Below are positions 25,478 through 35,504 of a stretch of DNA of 64,000 nt, piece after piece (position 1 is the stretch's first letter; every line of letters starts with the position of its first letter). The notes below the pieces were generated by a model. It was not told where the DNA came from. It saw only the letters and a program-made list of their open reading frames with translations, and did no database searches. The DNA comes from Sphingobacterium sp. UBA2700 (GTDB taxonomy: Bacteria > Bacteroidota > Bacteroidia > Sphingobacteriales > Sphingobacteriaceae): the NCBI GenBank assembly GCA_002354335.1, contig DELI01000033.1, positions 196,571 to 260,570 of the forward strand. The letters run 5' to 3'. Position numbers and translations under genes: made by a program.

Positions 25478-28279
25478 TTAAGAATTTAGGTGACGTAGTA
25501 AGTATTTTCCGGTGTAGGAATCATCAGCCTTCACCAGATTTTCCGGTGTTCCGGCAAACACGACCTTACCTCCATTATTTCCACCTTCCGGACCAATATC
25601 GATAACCCAGTCGGCAGACTTAATCATATCCAGGTTATGCTCGATAACCAAGACACTATTGCCCTGCTCGATAAGGGCGTTGAACGCTTTTAAGAGTTTT
25701 TCGATATCATGGAAATGAAGCCCTGTAGTCGGCTCATCGAATATGAAGAGGGTTTTCTTCTGATTATTTCCTTTGATCAGGAAGGATGCTAATTTAATAC
25801 GTTGTGCCTCACCACCTGACAAGGTGCTGGAGGATTGTCCAAGCTTAACATAACCTAGGCCTACCTCTTGTAATGGGCCAAGCTTATTTAATATCTTAGG
25901 TTGGTCTGCGAAGAAGCTGATGGCTTCATCTACACTTAGCTCGAGGATATCAGAAACCGACTTCTCTTTGTAGGTTACATCCAATACATGTTGCTTAAAA
26001 CGTTTGCCGCCACAGGCTTCACATGGAAGAATAATGTCTGCCATAAACTGCATCTCGATCTTCACCACGCCTTCTCCCTGACACATTTCACATCGGCCGC
26101 CTTCCACGTTGAAGGAGAATGCTGCAGGTTTCAAGCCATTTGCTTTCGCTGCCGGCAGGCTCGAATATAAAGCACGGACTTCGTCCCATGCTTTTACATA
26201 GGTTACGGGATTGGAACGCGTAGAGCGACCAATCGGGTTCTGATCGACCATTTCAATTTGTTCTACCAAATCAATAGAGCCTTCGATTCCATCGAATATT
26301 CCCGTTTGTTCGCCGGAATAGCTGCCTAATGCTTTCTGCAATGCCGGGTATAGAATGCGCTTCACCAAGGATGTTTTACCCGACCCAGACACGCCGGATA
26401 CCACGGTAAAGACATGCAGCGGGAAGTCAACCGTTACGTTCTGCAGGTTGTTTTCTCTAGCGCCTTTGATACGGATATAATCCGCCCATTTTCTTCGGCG
26501 TTTCGGAACAGGTATGCTAAGCTCGCCGCTCAGGTACTGTCCTGTTAAACTGTCTTTATCTTTGATAATTTGATCGTAAGTTCCCGCGAAGACGAGTTCA
26601 CCGCCATGTATACCGGCTTCGGGTCCAATATCGATTAAGTAGTCTGCGGCTTCCATCATCTCTTGCTCATGCTCTACGACAATAACCGTATTGCCGGCAT
26701 CGCGGAGCGATTTTAGGACAGAGATTAGGCGTTGTGTATCCCGTGGGTGCAAGCCAATGCTCGGCTCATCGAGTACATAGATGGACCCAACTAGTGAGCT
26801 TCCTAGTGAAGTTGCCAGGTTGATACGTTGCGATTCACCACCGGATAAGCTATTGCTTAGGCGGTTCAGCGTCAGATAGCTCAAGCCCACATCGCAAAGA
26901 AATTGAAGGCGGTTGACAATCTCGGCCAATAATCGCTTGGCAATAATAGCTTCGTTTTCTGTAAGCTCCAGGTTGCTGAACAGCTCAAAGGCTTTATCTA
27001 ACGGCAACAGAACGATATCGGTTATAGAATATCCATTGACCTTGACATAAGAAGCGTCTTTTCGCAGGCGCGTTCCTTTACAGTCTGGGCAATCTGTTTT
27101 TCCGCGATAGCGGGATAGCATAACGCGGTATTGGATTTTATAGGTCTGTTCTTCCAGTTCGGCAAAGAAATCATTCAGTCCGCGGAAGTATTTGTTGCCT
27201 GTCCAAAGCAATTCTTGCTGCGCCTTGGTCAGCTCGCTATAATCTCTATGGATTGGGAAATCAAACTTAATTGCTGATCGCACAAGCTTATCTAACCATG
27301 CGCCCATCTTCTCGCCACGCCAAGGAGCGATAGCACCATCGAATACCGAGCGACTTTTATCCGGAATAACCAGATCCGGGTCAATGCCTATTACCTTCCC
27401 ATAGCCCTCGCAGCGCCTACAGGCCCCATAGGGGTTGTTGAAGCTGAAAAAGTTGGGTGTTGGTTCTTCGAATACCATGCCGTCGAGTTCAAATTTGTCC
27501 GAGAAATGGAAGGTCTCATCGGCAACTTCGATGTCACATTCCCCTTTTCCTTCGAAATAGGCTGTTTGGATGGAATCTGCTAAACGATTGATCGTGTCAT
27601 CAGAATGGTCGAGCACGACCCGGTCGATCACGATAAAGATATCGCCTTCTTTGAAACTTGCATTCGCAATTTCCTTGTCCTCGATGATGGATTCAATCTT
27701 TTTGATTGCTCCCTGATATTTTATGCGGGTGAATCCCTTTTGAAGCAATAAGGAAAGCTCTTCCTTCAGCTTCCTATTATTGGAGGGAATCAGCGCGCTG
27801 TAGATCGTGATCGTGGTATCATCTTCGAAGGATAATAGTTTATCGACGATAGAGGATACGGAGTCTTTCTTTACTTCCTGTCCTGAAACAGGCGAAATTG
27901 TACGCCCAATACGAGCATAAAGAAGTTTTAGGTAATCATAGATTTCGGTCGATGTCCCGACTGTAGAGCGCGGATTGCTGGAGATCACCTTTTGCTCGAT
28001 AGCAATAGCCGGTGCAATACCTTTAATGTAGTCTACATCAGGTTTATTCATACGGCCCATAAACTGTCGCGCGTAGGAGGATAAGCTTTCCACATATCTA
28101 CGCTGTCCTTCGGCGTAAAGGGTATCGAATGCTAATGAGGATTTCCCCGACCCTGACATACCGGTGATAACAATAAGCTTGTTTTTTGGGATGTCAACAT
28201 CGATGTTCTTAAGATTATTAACCCGAGCACCTTTGATTTGAATGTGTGACTTTGGAGTATGATTTGCACGTTCTTGCAT
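25478..28279 (-). CDS. uvrA: Excinuclease ABC subunit A
   Basis: A 933-residue damage-recognition ATPase of nucleotide excision repair. It has two ABC ATPase modules. The first Walker A is [19 protein letters not shown] (about 40-58); the second is [10 protein letters not shown]. The zinc modules [27 protein letters not shown] and CEACGGKRF, two [18 protein letters not shown] signatures and the DEPS/DEPT Walker B motifs are all present. I chose the ATG at 28279 ([10 protein letters not shown]) over the longer TTG frame because TAACTTTG, a promoter -7 box, lies just upstream at 28293-28286. Length is normal. It lies between xseB and pafA on the same strand. Confidence 0.97.
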   Translation of the reverse strand: MQERANHTPKSHIQIKGARVNNLKNIDVDIPKNKLIVITGMSGSGKSSLAFDTLYAEGQRRYVESLSSYARQFMGRMNKPDVDYIKGIAPAIAIEQKVISSNPRSTVGTSTEIYDYLKLLYARIGRTISPVSGQEVKKDSVSSIVDKLLSFEDDTTITIYSALIPSNNRKLKEELSLLLQKGFTRIKYQGAIKKIESIIEDKEIANASFKEGDIFIVIDRVVLDHSDDTINRLADSIQTAYFEGKGECDIEVADETFHFSDKFELDGMVFEEPTPNFFSFNNPYGACRRCEGYGKVIGIDPDLVIPDKSRSVFDGAIAPWRGEKMGAWLDKLVRSAIKFDFPIHRDYSELTKAQQELLWTGNKYFRGLNDFFAELEEQTYKIQYRVMLSRYRGKTDCPDCKGTRLRKDASYVKVNGYSITDIVLLPLDKAFELFSNLELTENEAIIAKRLLAEIVNRLQFLCDVGLSYLTLNRLSNSLSGGESQRINLATSLGSSLVGSIYVLDEPSIGLHPRDTQRLISVLKSLRDAGNTVIVVEHEQEMMEAADYLIDIGPEAGIHGGELVFAGTYDQIIKDKDSLTGQYLSGELSIPVPKRRRKWADYIRIKGARENNLQNVTVDFPLHVFTVVSGVSGSGKTSLVKRILYPALQKALGSYSGEQTGIFDGIEGSIDLVEQIEMVDQNPIGRSTRSNPVTYVKAWDEVRALYSSLPAAKANGLKPAAFSFNVEGGRCEMCQGEGVVKIEMQFMADIILPCEACGGKRFKQHVLDVTYKEKSVSDILELSVDEAISFFADQPKILNKLGPLQEVGLGYVKLGQSSSTLSGGEAQRIKLASFLIKGNNQKKTLFIFDEPTTGLHFHDIEKLLKAFNALIEQGNSVLVIEHNLDMIKSADWVIDIGPEGGNNGGKVVFAGTPENLVKADDSYTGKYLLRHLNS

Positions 28280-28285
28280 AACTAT

Positions 28286-28293
28286 CAAAGTTA
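28286..28293 (-). promoter_or_regulatory. Possible uvrA -7 box
   Basis: Reverse-strand TAACTTTG (TAnnTTTG) ends 6 bp before the uvrA ATG, predicting a very short or absent 5' leader. No good TTG element at the expected -33 spacing. Confidence 0.4.
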
Positions 28294-28393
28294 TGGAAAA
28301 CTCTACAAAACACCGACTGTTAGCATCAACAAAATTGAAAATGCAACGCAGGAATTACATTAATCTTGAAATATGGGAATGTGGTTCGTCGGA

Positions 28394-28612
28394 TTACTCG
28401 GCTTGCGCATCAGAAGCGCTATCCAACTTCTCCAGCAGTTTTTCTACTTCCTTCTCGGATGCTGTTAGTTTTGCCTTGCAGATGGCCAATAACTCGGATG
28501 CTCTTGAAATCTTCGAGGTCAGCTCGTCGACAGAAACTTCACCGTCTTCAATATCCGCAACAATTTGTTGCAACTCCAAAAAAGCGTCTTGATAGGTATA
28601 TTTATTTTCCAT
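28394..28612 (-). CDS. xseB: Exodeoxyribonuclease VII small subunit
   Basis: A 72-residue helical protein with the XseB landmarks YTYQDAFLELQQIVADIEDG near the N-terminus and VDELTSKISRASELLAICKA in the middle, then a charged helix. It assembles in several copies on XseA to form exonuclease VII, which trims single-stranded DNA. Its start overlaps the xseA stop by 11 bp, so the two are translationally linked. Confidence 0.93.
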   Translation of the reverse strand: MENKYTYQDAFLELQQIVADIEDGEVSVDELTSKISRASELLAICKAKLTASEKEVEKLLEKLDSASDAQAE

Positions 28613-29870
28613 GTTCTTCTTTGTTAACTACTTGGGATTGTATTGTTCCATCTTCTACTTGAATTTCCAATAAATCGCCTACACTCACTTGATCTATTTG
28701 ATGAACAGCCTTTCCATTCATCCGAACAATACTAAATCCTCGCTTTAGAATATGTATTGGACTCAACAAACCTAGCAATTGTTCCACATGAATCAATTTA
28801 GATTTTTCATCCTTAAACTGCTGCTTGCTGTACATTTGTGTATGCAGCATCAATTGGTTCAGTTTATTGCGTTCCGTTAGAAATACTGACTTGCTATTCC
28901 AAGAGATTGCCTGCGCCAGTTGCTTGAGCTGTTGTTCTTCTTGCGCAAACTGCTCCTTAACCGCTCGTAACAGACGTTCCTGTGCCTGATCCATAGGGAT
29001 GGAAAAGTTGTGAAACTTTTGCAAAAGAAAATCCGCTAACTCGCTTGGAGTAATCGCATTCTTGAAGGCGACCATCTCACTGACCGTTTCGTTGGTAGAA
29101 TGCCCAATGCCCGTTAGCACAGGAATAGGGAACATCGCGATCGACTTCGCTAAAAGATAATTGTTATACGAGCTCAATCCGACCTCGCCGCCTCCGCCAC
29201 GAATGATTGCAACCGCATCAAACTGTTCAATCTTCTCCGCAATATTACTGAGTTGGTTAATGATCGATGCAATCGATTTATCCCCTTGCAGTAAGGCGGG
29301 ATATAAGGTAGTCTCTATTTTATAGCCCCAAGGATTGCCGTTTATGATTTTGAAGAAGTCAGAAAGCCCTTTGCTGGTTTCCACAGAAATAATCGCCAAG
29401 CGCTTTGGAATTAATGGGAAAGGAAGTCGCTTATTAGCCTCATAGAGCCCTTCTTCTTTCAAAAGCCGTATCGACTCTTTCTTCTCGCGCTCTAACTCCC
29501 CCAGCACAAAGGTCGGATCGATATCCACAATCTTTAAACTGAAGCCATAAAGCGGATCGTAGGAAATGCCTGCTTGCATCAGAATCGTAATCCCCTCGCG
29601 TAGGGGCTCGCCCAAGAGCTCTATAAACTGCCGATTTATGCGTTGGTAATCTGTCTTCCACAGGATAGAACGCATCTCGGCCACTACACGGCCATCCTTC
29701 TTCTCCAATAACTCGGGATAGCAGTGTCCAGAATGGGTATAATGGTTCAACTTGTTCATCTCCGCTTTAATCCAGTACAAACTTTTATACCTTTCGGCAA
29801 TTGTTTTCTGGATACTTCGGGAAACTTCAAGCAGTGTGAAAACCGTTTTATTGTCTACAGATTCGGGCAT
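28602..29870 (-). CDS. xseA: Exodeoxyribonuclease VII large subunit
   Basis: A 422-residue subunit from the chosen start (MPESVDNKTVFTLLEVSRSI). The N-terminal OB-fold (YWIKAEMNKLNHYTHSGHCY) binds single-stranded DNA. The catalytic core shows SVETSKGLSDFFKIIN, then DAVAIIRGGGGEVGLSSYNN, FPIPVLTGIGHSTNETVSEM, with a long C-terminal coiled coil. A longer frame would add 29 residues rich in Cys and Lys unlike the family and would overrun the promoter region; TATATTTG sits just upstream of the chosen ATG. xseB follows with an 11-bp overlap. Confidence 0.94.
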   Translation of the reverse strand: MPESVDNKTVFTLLEVSRSIQKTIAERYKSLYWIKAEMNKLNHYTHSGHCYPELLEKKDGRVVAEMRSILWKTDYQRINRQFIELLGEPLREGITILMQAGISYDPLYGFSLKIVDIDPTFVLGELEREKKESIRLLKEEGLYEANKRLPFPLIPKRLAIISVETSKGLSDFFKIINGNPWGYKIETTLYPALLQGDKSIASIINQLSNIAEKIEQFDAVAIIRGGGGEVGLSSYNNYLLAKSIAMFPIPVLTGIGHSTNETVSEMVAFKNAITPSELADFLLQKFHNFSIPMDQAQERLLRAVKEQFAQEEQQLKQLAQAISWNSKSVFLTERNKLNQLMLHTQMYSKQQFKDEKSKLIHVEQLLGLLSPIHILKRGFSIVRMNGKAVHQIDQVSVGDLLEIQVEDGTIQSQVVNKEEHGK

Positions 29871-29875
29871 ACAAT

Positions 29876-29883
29876 CAAATATA
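29876..29883 (-). promoter_or_regulatory. Possible xseA -7 box
   Basis: Reverse-strand TATATTTG ends 5 bp before the xseA ATG. As with uvrA and pfkA, this predicts a leaderless or near-leaderless transcript. No clear -33 partner. Confidence 0.4.
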
Positions 29884-29960
29884 CTGAATTTATTACAGCG
29901 CAGCGCTGCACGTTTGTGCGTTTTATTAGTACATTTACAAGTATAAACCAACATCAACGT

Positions 29961-31691
29961 ATGATTCGTACCATTGGCATCGCATTCCTAGCGCTGATCC
30001 TTCAAGCGCAAGTTTCTAATGCTCAGTATAAACAAACTGTAGAGAACAAAACAAGATTAGAAAGCAATATCAATCATGTCATTCCCTTAAAAAGCCTTGA
30101 CCAATATAAAATTGCTGTCGTAACGCCGAATAACAATAAATACCAACCCTTTATTGATCAGCTTGAGCGCTATGCAGACGTTCAGGTTTTTGATTTTCAG
30201 CAATACGACGAAAAGACCAAATACTACAATACGATCATTGTTGCAGGAACAGCTAGTGAACTTCATCCCGGGCAATTAGCGATGTTGATCCAGTCTGCGG
30301 TCAACAATAAAAATGTTATCCTATGCCAATTTGGTACAGATTACGACTTCACCAATCTAAGTGTTACCCCACAGCAATTACGCAAGTTTACGAGCTTGGT
30401 TCGTACTGCGGAGAATGGCAATCAGGCGCAGGAGTACGCGGCGATGTCCATTTTCGGGGGGCTAGGCATTACGCAAGGGACGATAAAGACTGAACAGACC
30501 CGCCTGCAATATAACCGAGGGATGCGCTCGGATATGGATCTTAAGAAAATGGGACAACGCATTGACGCAATTGCTAAGGAAGCCATCGATCAACGAGCGG
30601 CACCAGGGATGGTCGTGATGGCGGTTAAAGATGGTCAGGTAATCTTTGAGAAAGCCTACGGCCATCATACCTACGAGAAAAAACAAGTAACCCGCATCAG
30701 TGACATCTTTGACCTTGCATCTATCAGTAAGATCGCGGGAACAACGCCTGTTGTCATGTATCTGCAAGAGAAAAACATCATCAACTTGGACAGCACGATG
30801 GGGCATTACTTATGGCAAGCAAAAGAAACTAACAAGGCGAATATTACTTTACGTACAGTCCTGCTGCATGAGGCAGGCTTTACGCCCTTTATACCGTTTT
30901 ACAAGGAGCTAAAACCTGGAGACTTGCAACGAACGAAAGACGCGAACCACCAGGTACAAGTTGCGGATAATGCCTACTTGAAAACCAATTACTATCAGGA
31001 TGTCATGTGGCCGGAGATGTTAAACTCGCCGGTAAAGCCGATTGGAAAATATGTCTATTCGGACATCAGCATGTATGTGATGAAGGAAGTTTCGGAGCAT
31101 GAAACCTCCGTTCCTATGCAGGACTATGTGCAGAAAATCCTTTACAAAAAGATCGGGATGAAAACTGCGGGCTATCTTCCTAGAAACCGCTTTGATCGCA
31201 ATAGAATTGTCCCTACGCAAAACGATACGGTATTCCGGAAAACGCTCTTGCAAGGATTTGTCCACGACGAGGGCGCAGCAATGGCAGGTGGAGTCGCTGG
31301 ACATGCTGGTCTCTTCTCTACGGCCAATGATCTTGCTATCTATGGACAGTTGTTGTTGAACCGTGGAACCTATGGCGGTGTGCAATTCTATAAATCCGAA
31401 ACAATTGATTTATTCACTTCCAAACAGTCCGCTACCTCTCGCCGAGGATTAGGTTTCGATCGTTACGATCCAAAGCCCGGAGCAGATTACCCATCCAAAC
31501 TAGCTAATGAGTCTGTTTATGGACATACCGGATATACCGGAACATGTATATGGATCGACCCACGAAACCAATTGGTTTATATCTTCCTATCGAACCGTGT
31601 ACATCCGCAGGTAAGTTCTAAATTAGGGGATTTGAACATCCGTAGCCGCATTCAAGATGTGATCTACGAAACTATCAATAACGCTAAATAA
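29961..31691 (+). CDS. Exported serine hydrolase (class C beta-lactamase fold) with GH3-like N-terminal domain remnant
   Basis: A 576-residue exported protein (signal peptide 1-22). Residues about 45-180 resemble the C-terminal alpha/beta domain of family-3 glycoside hydrolases (YKIAVVTPNNNKYQPFIDQL; NTIIVAGTASELHPGQ). Residues about 190-575 are a penicillin-recognising serine hydrolase with SISK (254-257), YSD (366-368) and HTGYTG (522-527). In Bacteroidetes these two parts are known to me as the rear half of a GH3-hydrolase fusion of about 1000 residues; here the GH3 catalytic barrel is absent. It may act on peptidoglycan fragments or D-amino-acid peptides. The start was set at ATG 29961 because the longer frame lacks a signal peptide. 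Its stop overlaps the next start (TAATG). Confidence 0.83.
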   Translation: MIRTIGIAFLALILQAQVSNAQYKQTVENKTRLESNINHVIPLKSLDQYKIAVVTPNNNKYQPFIDQLERYADVQVFDFQQYDEKTKYYNTIIVAGTASELHPGQLAMLIQSAVNNKNVILCQFGTDYDFTNLSVTPQQLRKFTSLVRTAENGNQAQEYAAMSIFGGLGITQGTIKTEQTRLQYNRGMRSDMDLKKMGQRIDAIAKEAIDQRAAPGMVVMAVKDGQVIFEKAYGHHTYEKKQVTRISDIFDLASISKIAGTTPVVMYLQEKNIINLDSTMGHYLWQAKETNKANITLRTVLLHEAGFTPFIPFYKELKPGDLQRTKDANHQVQVADNAYLKTNYYQDVMWPEMLNSPVKPIGKYVYSDISMYVMKEVSEHETSVPMQDYVQKILYKKIGMKTAGYLPRNRFDRNRIVPTQNDTVFRKTLLQGFVHDEGAAMAGGVAGHAGLFSTANDLAIYGQLLLNRGTYGGVQFYKSETIDLFTSKQSATSRRGLGFDRYDPKPGADYPSKLANESVYGHTGYTGTCIWIDPRNQLVYIFLSNRVHPQVSSKLGDLNIRSRIQDVIYETINNAK

Positions 31692-32857
31692 TGAAAAAGC
31701 AATTTATACTTAGCACTATCGTCGCTGCCATGAGCCTTTCGCTGTATGCACAAGACTATAAAAAGATTCATCAAGACCTGTTGGTCATTGATGGTCATAA
31801 CGACGTGTTGATCGAAAGTATCTTGCCGGGGAAAGACATCAGCAACCGGATCAAATCGGGGCATACCGATCTGCCAAGGCTGAAAGAAGGCGGTGTAGAT
31901 GTGCAAGTATTCGCGGTTTGGTCGGATGACAAGAAATATCAGAAGAATGCCTTTAAGCATGCGAACGATCAGATAGACGCGCTGGAAGCATTGATCAAGA
32001 AGAATCCTGGCAAAATTGAACTCGCAAAAAGCAGTGCTGATATTGAACGCATACAGAAATCAGGTAAAATCGCAGCGCTAATTGGGATCGAAGGCGGAAA
32101 TATGATTGAAAGCAGTATTCCCAATCTAGAAAAATTATACGATCGCGGAGCAAGATACCTCACCCTCACTTGGAACTACAACCTACCTTGGGCGACTGCT
32201 GCCGCCATTGAAGTAAAAACCAAAGGCTCAAAAAACAAAGGCCTGAACAAGCAGGGAGAAGCAATCATCAAGCGGATGAACGAATTAGGAATGATGGTCG
32301 ACCTATCGCATGCTGGAAAACAGACGTTCTATGATGTATTGCGAATATCTACTAAACCGATTCTCGTATCGCATAGCAATGCCGCTGCCCTGACACCGCA
32401 TTATCGCAACTTAGATGATAAGCAACTCGAAGCATTGAAAGAAAACGGCGGAGTAATTGGTGTTAATTTCTATTCGGAATTTTTAGATTCCAAATACAGA
32501 GGCCGAGTGAAAAGCCTTTATAAGTCGCACTTCAAAGAGGCTGCAGATACTAAATTATCAGTAGACAAGATGTATAGCAAATTGCCAAAAGCCTTAAAAC
32601 ATAAAGCCGACGCTCCCTTTGAAACGGTCTTGAAGCATATCGATTATCTAGTTTCTAAAGTGGGAATTGACCATGTTGCCATCGGATCTGATTTCGATGG
32701 GATTACTTCCGCACCGCAACAGCTGGAAGATGTCTCAAAATTTCCAGTCCTTACACAGGCTTTATTAGAAAAGGGCTATAGCCAAGCGGATGTTGCGAAA
32801 ATAATGGGGTTAAACTTCCTGAGAATCTTAAAAGAAAACGAAAATAACAGGAAGTAA
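31691..32857 (+). CDS. Membrane-type dipeptidase, peptidase family M19
   Basis: A 388-residue exported zinc dipeptidase (signal peptide 1-20, ending LSLYAQD). Metal ligands are visible in order: DGHNDV near residue 33, IEGGNM near 136, MVDLSHAGKQ near 200, VSHSNAA near 222 and the catalytic IGSDFDG near 333. M19 enzymes hydrolyse dipeptides, often with a D-residue. The start overlaps the upstream serine hydrolase stop by one base, so the two products are made together. That pairing suggests stepwise breakdown of peptidoglycan-derived or D-amino-acid-containing peptides in the periplasm; this is inference. Confidence 0.92.
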   Translation: MKKQFILSTIVAAMSLSLYAQDYKKIHQDLLVIDGHNDVLIESILPGKDISNRIKSGHTDLPRLKEGGVDVQVFAVWSDDKKYQKNAFKHANDQIDALEALIKKNPGKIELAKSSADIERIQKSGKIAALIGIEGGNMIESSIPNLEKLYDRGARYLTLTWNYNLPWATAAAIEVKTKGSKNKGLNKQGEAIIKRMNELGMMVDLSHAGKQTFYDVLRISTKPILVSHSNAAALTPHYRNLDDKQLEALKENGGVIGVNFYSEFLDSKYRGRVKSLYKSHFKEAADTKLSVDKMYSKLPKALKHKADAPFETVLKHIDYLVSKVGIDHVAIGSDFDGITSAPQQLEDVSKFPVLTQALLEKGYSQADVAKIMGLNFLRILKENENNRK

Positions 32858-32898
32858 GAACACTCGGATAATGATCCAGGGATTATAAACTTCCGCTA

Positions 32899-33540
32899 TT
32901 ATTCAATCGTAGGAACTTCCTCCTGCTCGTCTAGCTGTACTAGTTGTTCGTAGTTTTTATTCAACTTGTTCACTAAACGACGGTAGACGACTTTGTAATA
33001 GAATTTCACAAGACCCAGCAGGATCGCTATGGCGATGACCATGAAAATACTGATCCCCAGCACATAAAATATCGCTTTGCCCCAAGGCTTATCGAAAATC
33101 CCATCCGTAATCATCATCGTAACGGTAACAAGCGCAGATACGGTAATGATATAATAAATATTAAATCGGATATATTGATCCACGGCCTTCCGTGTTTCGA
33201 TGATGTCTCGAAGCAAATCTTTCGTATTACTTGTGTTCTTGATACTGCGGTATGAGCTAAAGAACTTGTAGATAAAATAGGCAATCACCAAGTAGAAAAC
33301 GACAGATAATGCGTTTTCCAATGTGCTTACAATGACCGAATCAGTTTCGACATCGCTATCGTAGGGCACTAGGAAATTTAGAGCGAATCCTGCCAACAGT
33401 TCAATGATACTGATGTAGAAAATCCACTTGACGATGGAAGACGAGCTGTTATGCAGCATTTTCCGTATCCCCTCTTTATCGACCTTCGGAAAATCCTCGT
33501 CTTTATTCCAATGCTGTTTTAAAAAATCCAGTTCGTCCAT
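32899..33540 (-). CDS. Four-helix membrane protein, candidate anti-sigma factor
   Basis: A 213-residue protein with an acidic cytosolic N-terminus (about 1-32, FLKQHWNKDEDFPKVDKEGI) and four predicted transmembrane helices at about 35-57, 72-93, 124-142 and 155-180, then an acidic tail. I recognise no named family. The start overlaps the stop of the upstream ECF sigma gene by one base (TAATG), so the two are translated together. In Bacteroidetes, multi-span membrane proteins coupled to ECF sigma genes often act as anti-sigma factors, with the N-terminal stretch binding the sigma; this is inferred from position only. Confidence 0.75.
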   Translation of the reverse strand: MDELDFLKQHWNKDEDFPKVDKEGIRKMLHNSSSSIVKWIFYISIIELLAGFALNFLVPYDSDVETDSVIVSTLENALSVVFYLVIAYFIYKFFSSYRSIKNTSNTKDLLRDIIETRKAVDQYIRFNIYYIITVSALVTVTMMITDGIFDKPWGKAIFYVLGISIFMVIAIAILLGLVKFYYKVVYRRLVNKLNKNYEQLVQLDEQEEVPTIE

Positions 33541-34046
33541 TACGCTATTTTTTGTTTTGCCAACATGTTTTTCAATTTGGTCTTTATCCTGTTCATCTTC
33601 ACCCTGGCGTTCACCTCGCTGATCCCCAAGGTTTCCGATATCTCGCTATAATCTTTATCCTCCAAATACATATAGACTAACGCTTTATCAATATCGCTCA
33701 ACTGCCGAACGGCTTCATACAGCGACTTCAGTCGCTCCTCCTCCTCAGTATTATACTCTTCATATCGAATATTCGCCAAGGAATTATCCCAGTCGACTGT
33801 TGTAATCTTTATTTTTCGACCTCGGTAGAGGGATATGGCGGTATTCAAGGATACGCGATATGCCCAGGTAGAAAATTTGGAATCCCCTTTGAACATCGGG
33901 TAAGACTTCCACAGTTGGATGACCATCTCCTGGAAAAGATCTTGATGCGAGGCAAGATCCACTGTATACAGCTTGCAGATCTTGTGGAGGATATTCTGAT
34001 TTTCCTCCAGCAACGACACAAATTCTTGTTCCAGGTTACTATACAT
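33540..34046 (-). CDS. ECF RNA polymerase sigma factor
   Basis: A 168-residue ECF sigma factor unrelated in context to SusCD. Region 2 is at about 10-85 (ASHQDLFQEMVIQLWKSYPM; FKGDSKFSTWAYRVSLNTAI) and region 4 at about 110-160 (LVYMYLEDKDYSEISETLGI; EVNARVKMNRIKTKLKNML). It has no C-terminal extension. The next gene, a four-helix membrane protein, overlaps it by one base and is its likely anti-sigma partner. Divergent from radA across 69 bp. The regulon cannot be told from the window. Confidence 0.93.
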   Translation of the reverse strand: MYSNLEQEFVSLLEENQNILHKICKLYTVDLASHQDLFQEMVIQLWKSYPMFKGDSKFSTWAYRVSLNTAISLYRGRKIKITTVDWDNSLANIRYEEYNTEEEERLKSLYEAVRQLSDIDKALVYMYLEDKDYSEISETLGISEVNARVKMNRIKTKLKNMLAKQKIA

Positions 34047-34115
34047 CTTTCCTTATTTGTAGACAATAGTACAGTATTGTTACAACTTGTACTCATCTTT
34101 TTTTAATTTAGCTCA

Positions 34116-35504
34116 ATGGCTAAAACTAAATCGGCATACTTCTGCCAATCCTGTGGATACGACTCGCCTAAATGGTTAGGACAATGTCCTTCTTGCAAGC
34201 AATGGAATACTTTTGTTGAAGAAGTGGTTGAGAAATCTTCTTCCCGAGTACCCGAATGGCGGAGTACCGCCAGTTCGAAGGCAGATACGAAGCGGGCAAA
34301 CAAGGCCGCTATCATCCATGAAATTGTCTATTCCGAGGAGCAGCGCATCGTTACTCCCGATAAAGAATTCAACCGCGTCTTAGGCGGAGGAATTGTTCCG
34401 GGCTCACTGGTCTTGATCGGTGGAGAACCAGGAATTGGTAAATCTACCTTGATGCTTCAATTAGCCCTTACGGTCTCCCATGTGAAAACATTATATATCT
34501 CGGGGGAGGAAAGCGAGCAGCAGATAAAGATGCGCGCTGAACGCCTCGTTCAGACCTCCAATGCGAACTGCTACATCCTGACAGAGACATCGATGCAGAA
34601 CATCTTTAAACAGATCGACCAGGTACAGCCAAACCTATTGGTAATTGACTCTATACAGACGCTACATTCTGCACAGATTGAATCAGCGCCGGGCTCTGTA
34701 TCGCAAGTGCGCGAGTGTACTGCAGAGCTGCTTCGCTTTGCGAAGGAAACCAATACTCCCGTGTTTATTGTGGGCCATATCACGAAGGATGGCTCAATCG
34801 CGGGCCCAAAGGTATTAGAGCACATGGTGGATACCGTCTTGCAATTTGAAGGCGACAGAAACCATGTCTACCGAATCCTACGCGCAGTAAAAAACCGCTT
34901 CGGTTCATCATCAGAGCTAGGAATATACGAGATGCAAGGCTCCGGGTTACGTGAGGTCTCGAATCCTTCGGAAATCATGTTGTCGCAACGCGAAGAGCAG
35001 GTGAGCGGTACAGCAGTTGCAGCTATGTTAGAAGGCATGCGCCCCTTAATGATCGAAGTGCAGGCCTTAGTTTCTAATTCAGCATACGGAACCCCACAAA
35101 GGAGCTCTACGGGATTCGATACCAAACGCCTGAATATGCTGTTGGCTGTATTAGAAAAACGCTTCGGCTTCCGCCTTAGCGCACAGGACGTCTTCCTGAA
35201 TATTGCCGGCGGAATACGCGTCGAAGACCCCGCAATTGACCTCGCCGTCGTTGCTGCAATCATCTCCTCACAACAAGATATCCCCCTAGGCTCTAACATC
35301 ACCTTCGCCGGTGAAGTAGGCCTCTCCGGTGAGATACGCGCCGTAAATCGAATCGAACAACGCATACAAGAAGCCGAAAAACTAGGCTTCGGACAAATAT
35401 TCATCTCTAAATACAACACCAAAGGCCTAGACGCCAAGAAATACGATATCGCCATTCGCCCAGTCGCAACGCTGGAAGATGTGTTTAGTGCTTTATTTGG
35501 ATAG
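34116..35504 (+). CDS. radA: DNA repair protein RadA
   Basis: A 462-residue helicase-like repair protein that aids branch migration in recombination. It has an N-terminal zinc finger with Cys10, Cys13, Cys24 and Cys27, then a RecA-like ATPase with Walker A GGEPGIGKST (about 102-111). The family KNRFG motif follows (about residue 250), then a C-terminal Lon-like S16 domain (GGIRVEDPAIDLAVVAAIIS; GEVGLSGEIRAVNRIEQRI). Length is usual. The TAG stop codon coincides with the first unit of a 7-bp TAG repeat array (see repeat at 35502). Confidence 0.97.
   Translation: MAKTKSAYFCQSCGYDSPKWLGQCPSCKQWNTFVEEVVEKSSSRVPEWRSTASSKADTKRANKAAIIHEIVYSEEQRIVTPDKEFNRVLGGGIVPGSLVLIGGEPGIGKSTLMLQLALTVSHVKTLYISGEESEQQIKMRAERLVQTSNANCYILTETSMQNIFKQIDQVQPNLLVIDSIQTLHSAQIESAPGSVSQVRECTAELLRFAKETNTPVFIVGHITKDGSIAGPKVLEHMVDTVLQFEGDRNHVYRILRAVKNRFGSSSELGIYEMQGSGLREVSNPSEIMLSQREEQVSGTAVAAMLEGMRPLMIEVQALVSNSAYGTPQRSSTGFDTKRLNMLLAVLEKRFGFRLSAQDVFLNIAGGIRVEDPAIDLAVVAAIISSQQDIPLGSNITFAGEVGLSGEIRAVNRIEQRIQEAEKLGFGQIFISKYNTKGLDAKKYDIAIRPVATLEDVFSALFG

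Noticed and set aside
29871..29957. 29-residue N-terminal extension of XseA
   Set aside because: Extension is Cys/Lys-rich and unlike the family, and it crosses the likely promoter box; MPESVDNKTVF fits the family start.
29724..29960. 79-residue N-terminal extension of the serine hydrolase
   Set aside because: It would overlap the xseA coding start antisense and bury the signal peptide that begins at 29961.
34868..35455. 195-codon antisense frame within radA
   Set aside because: Composition is that of a shadow frame; radA is complete and strongly conserved across this stretch.
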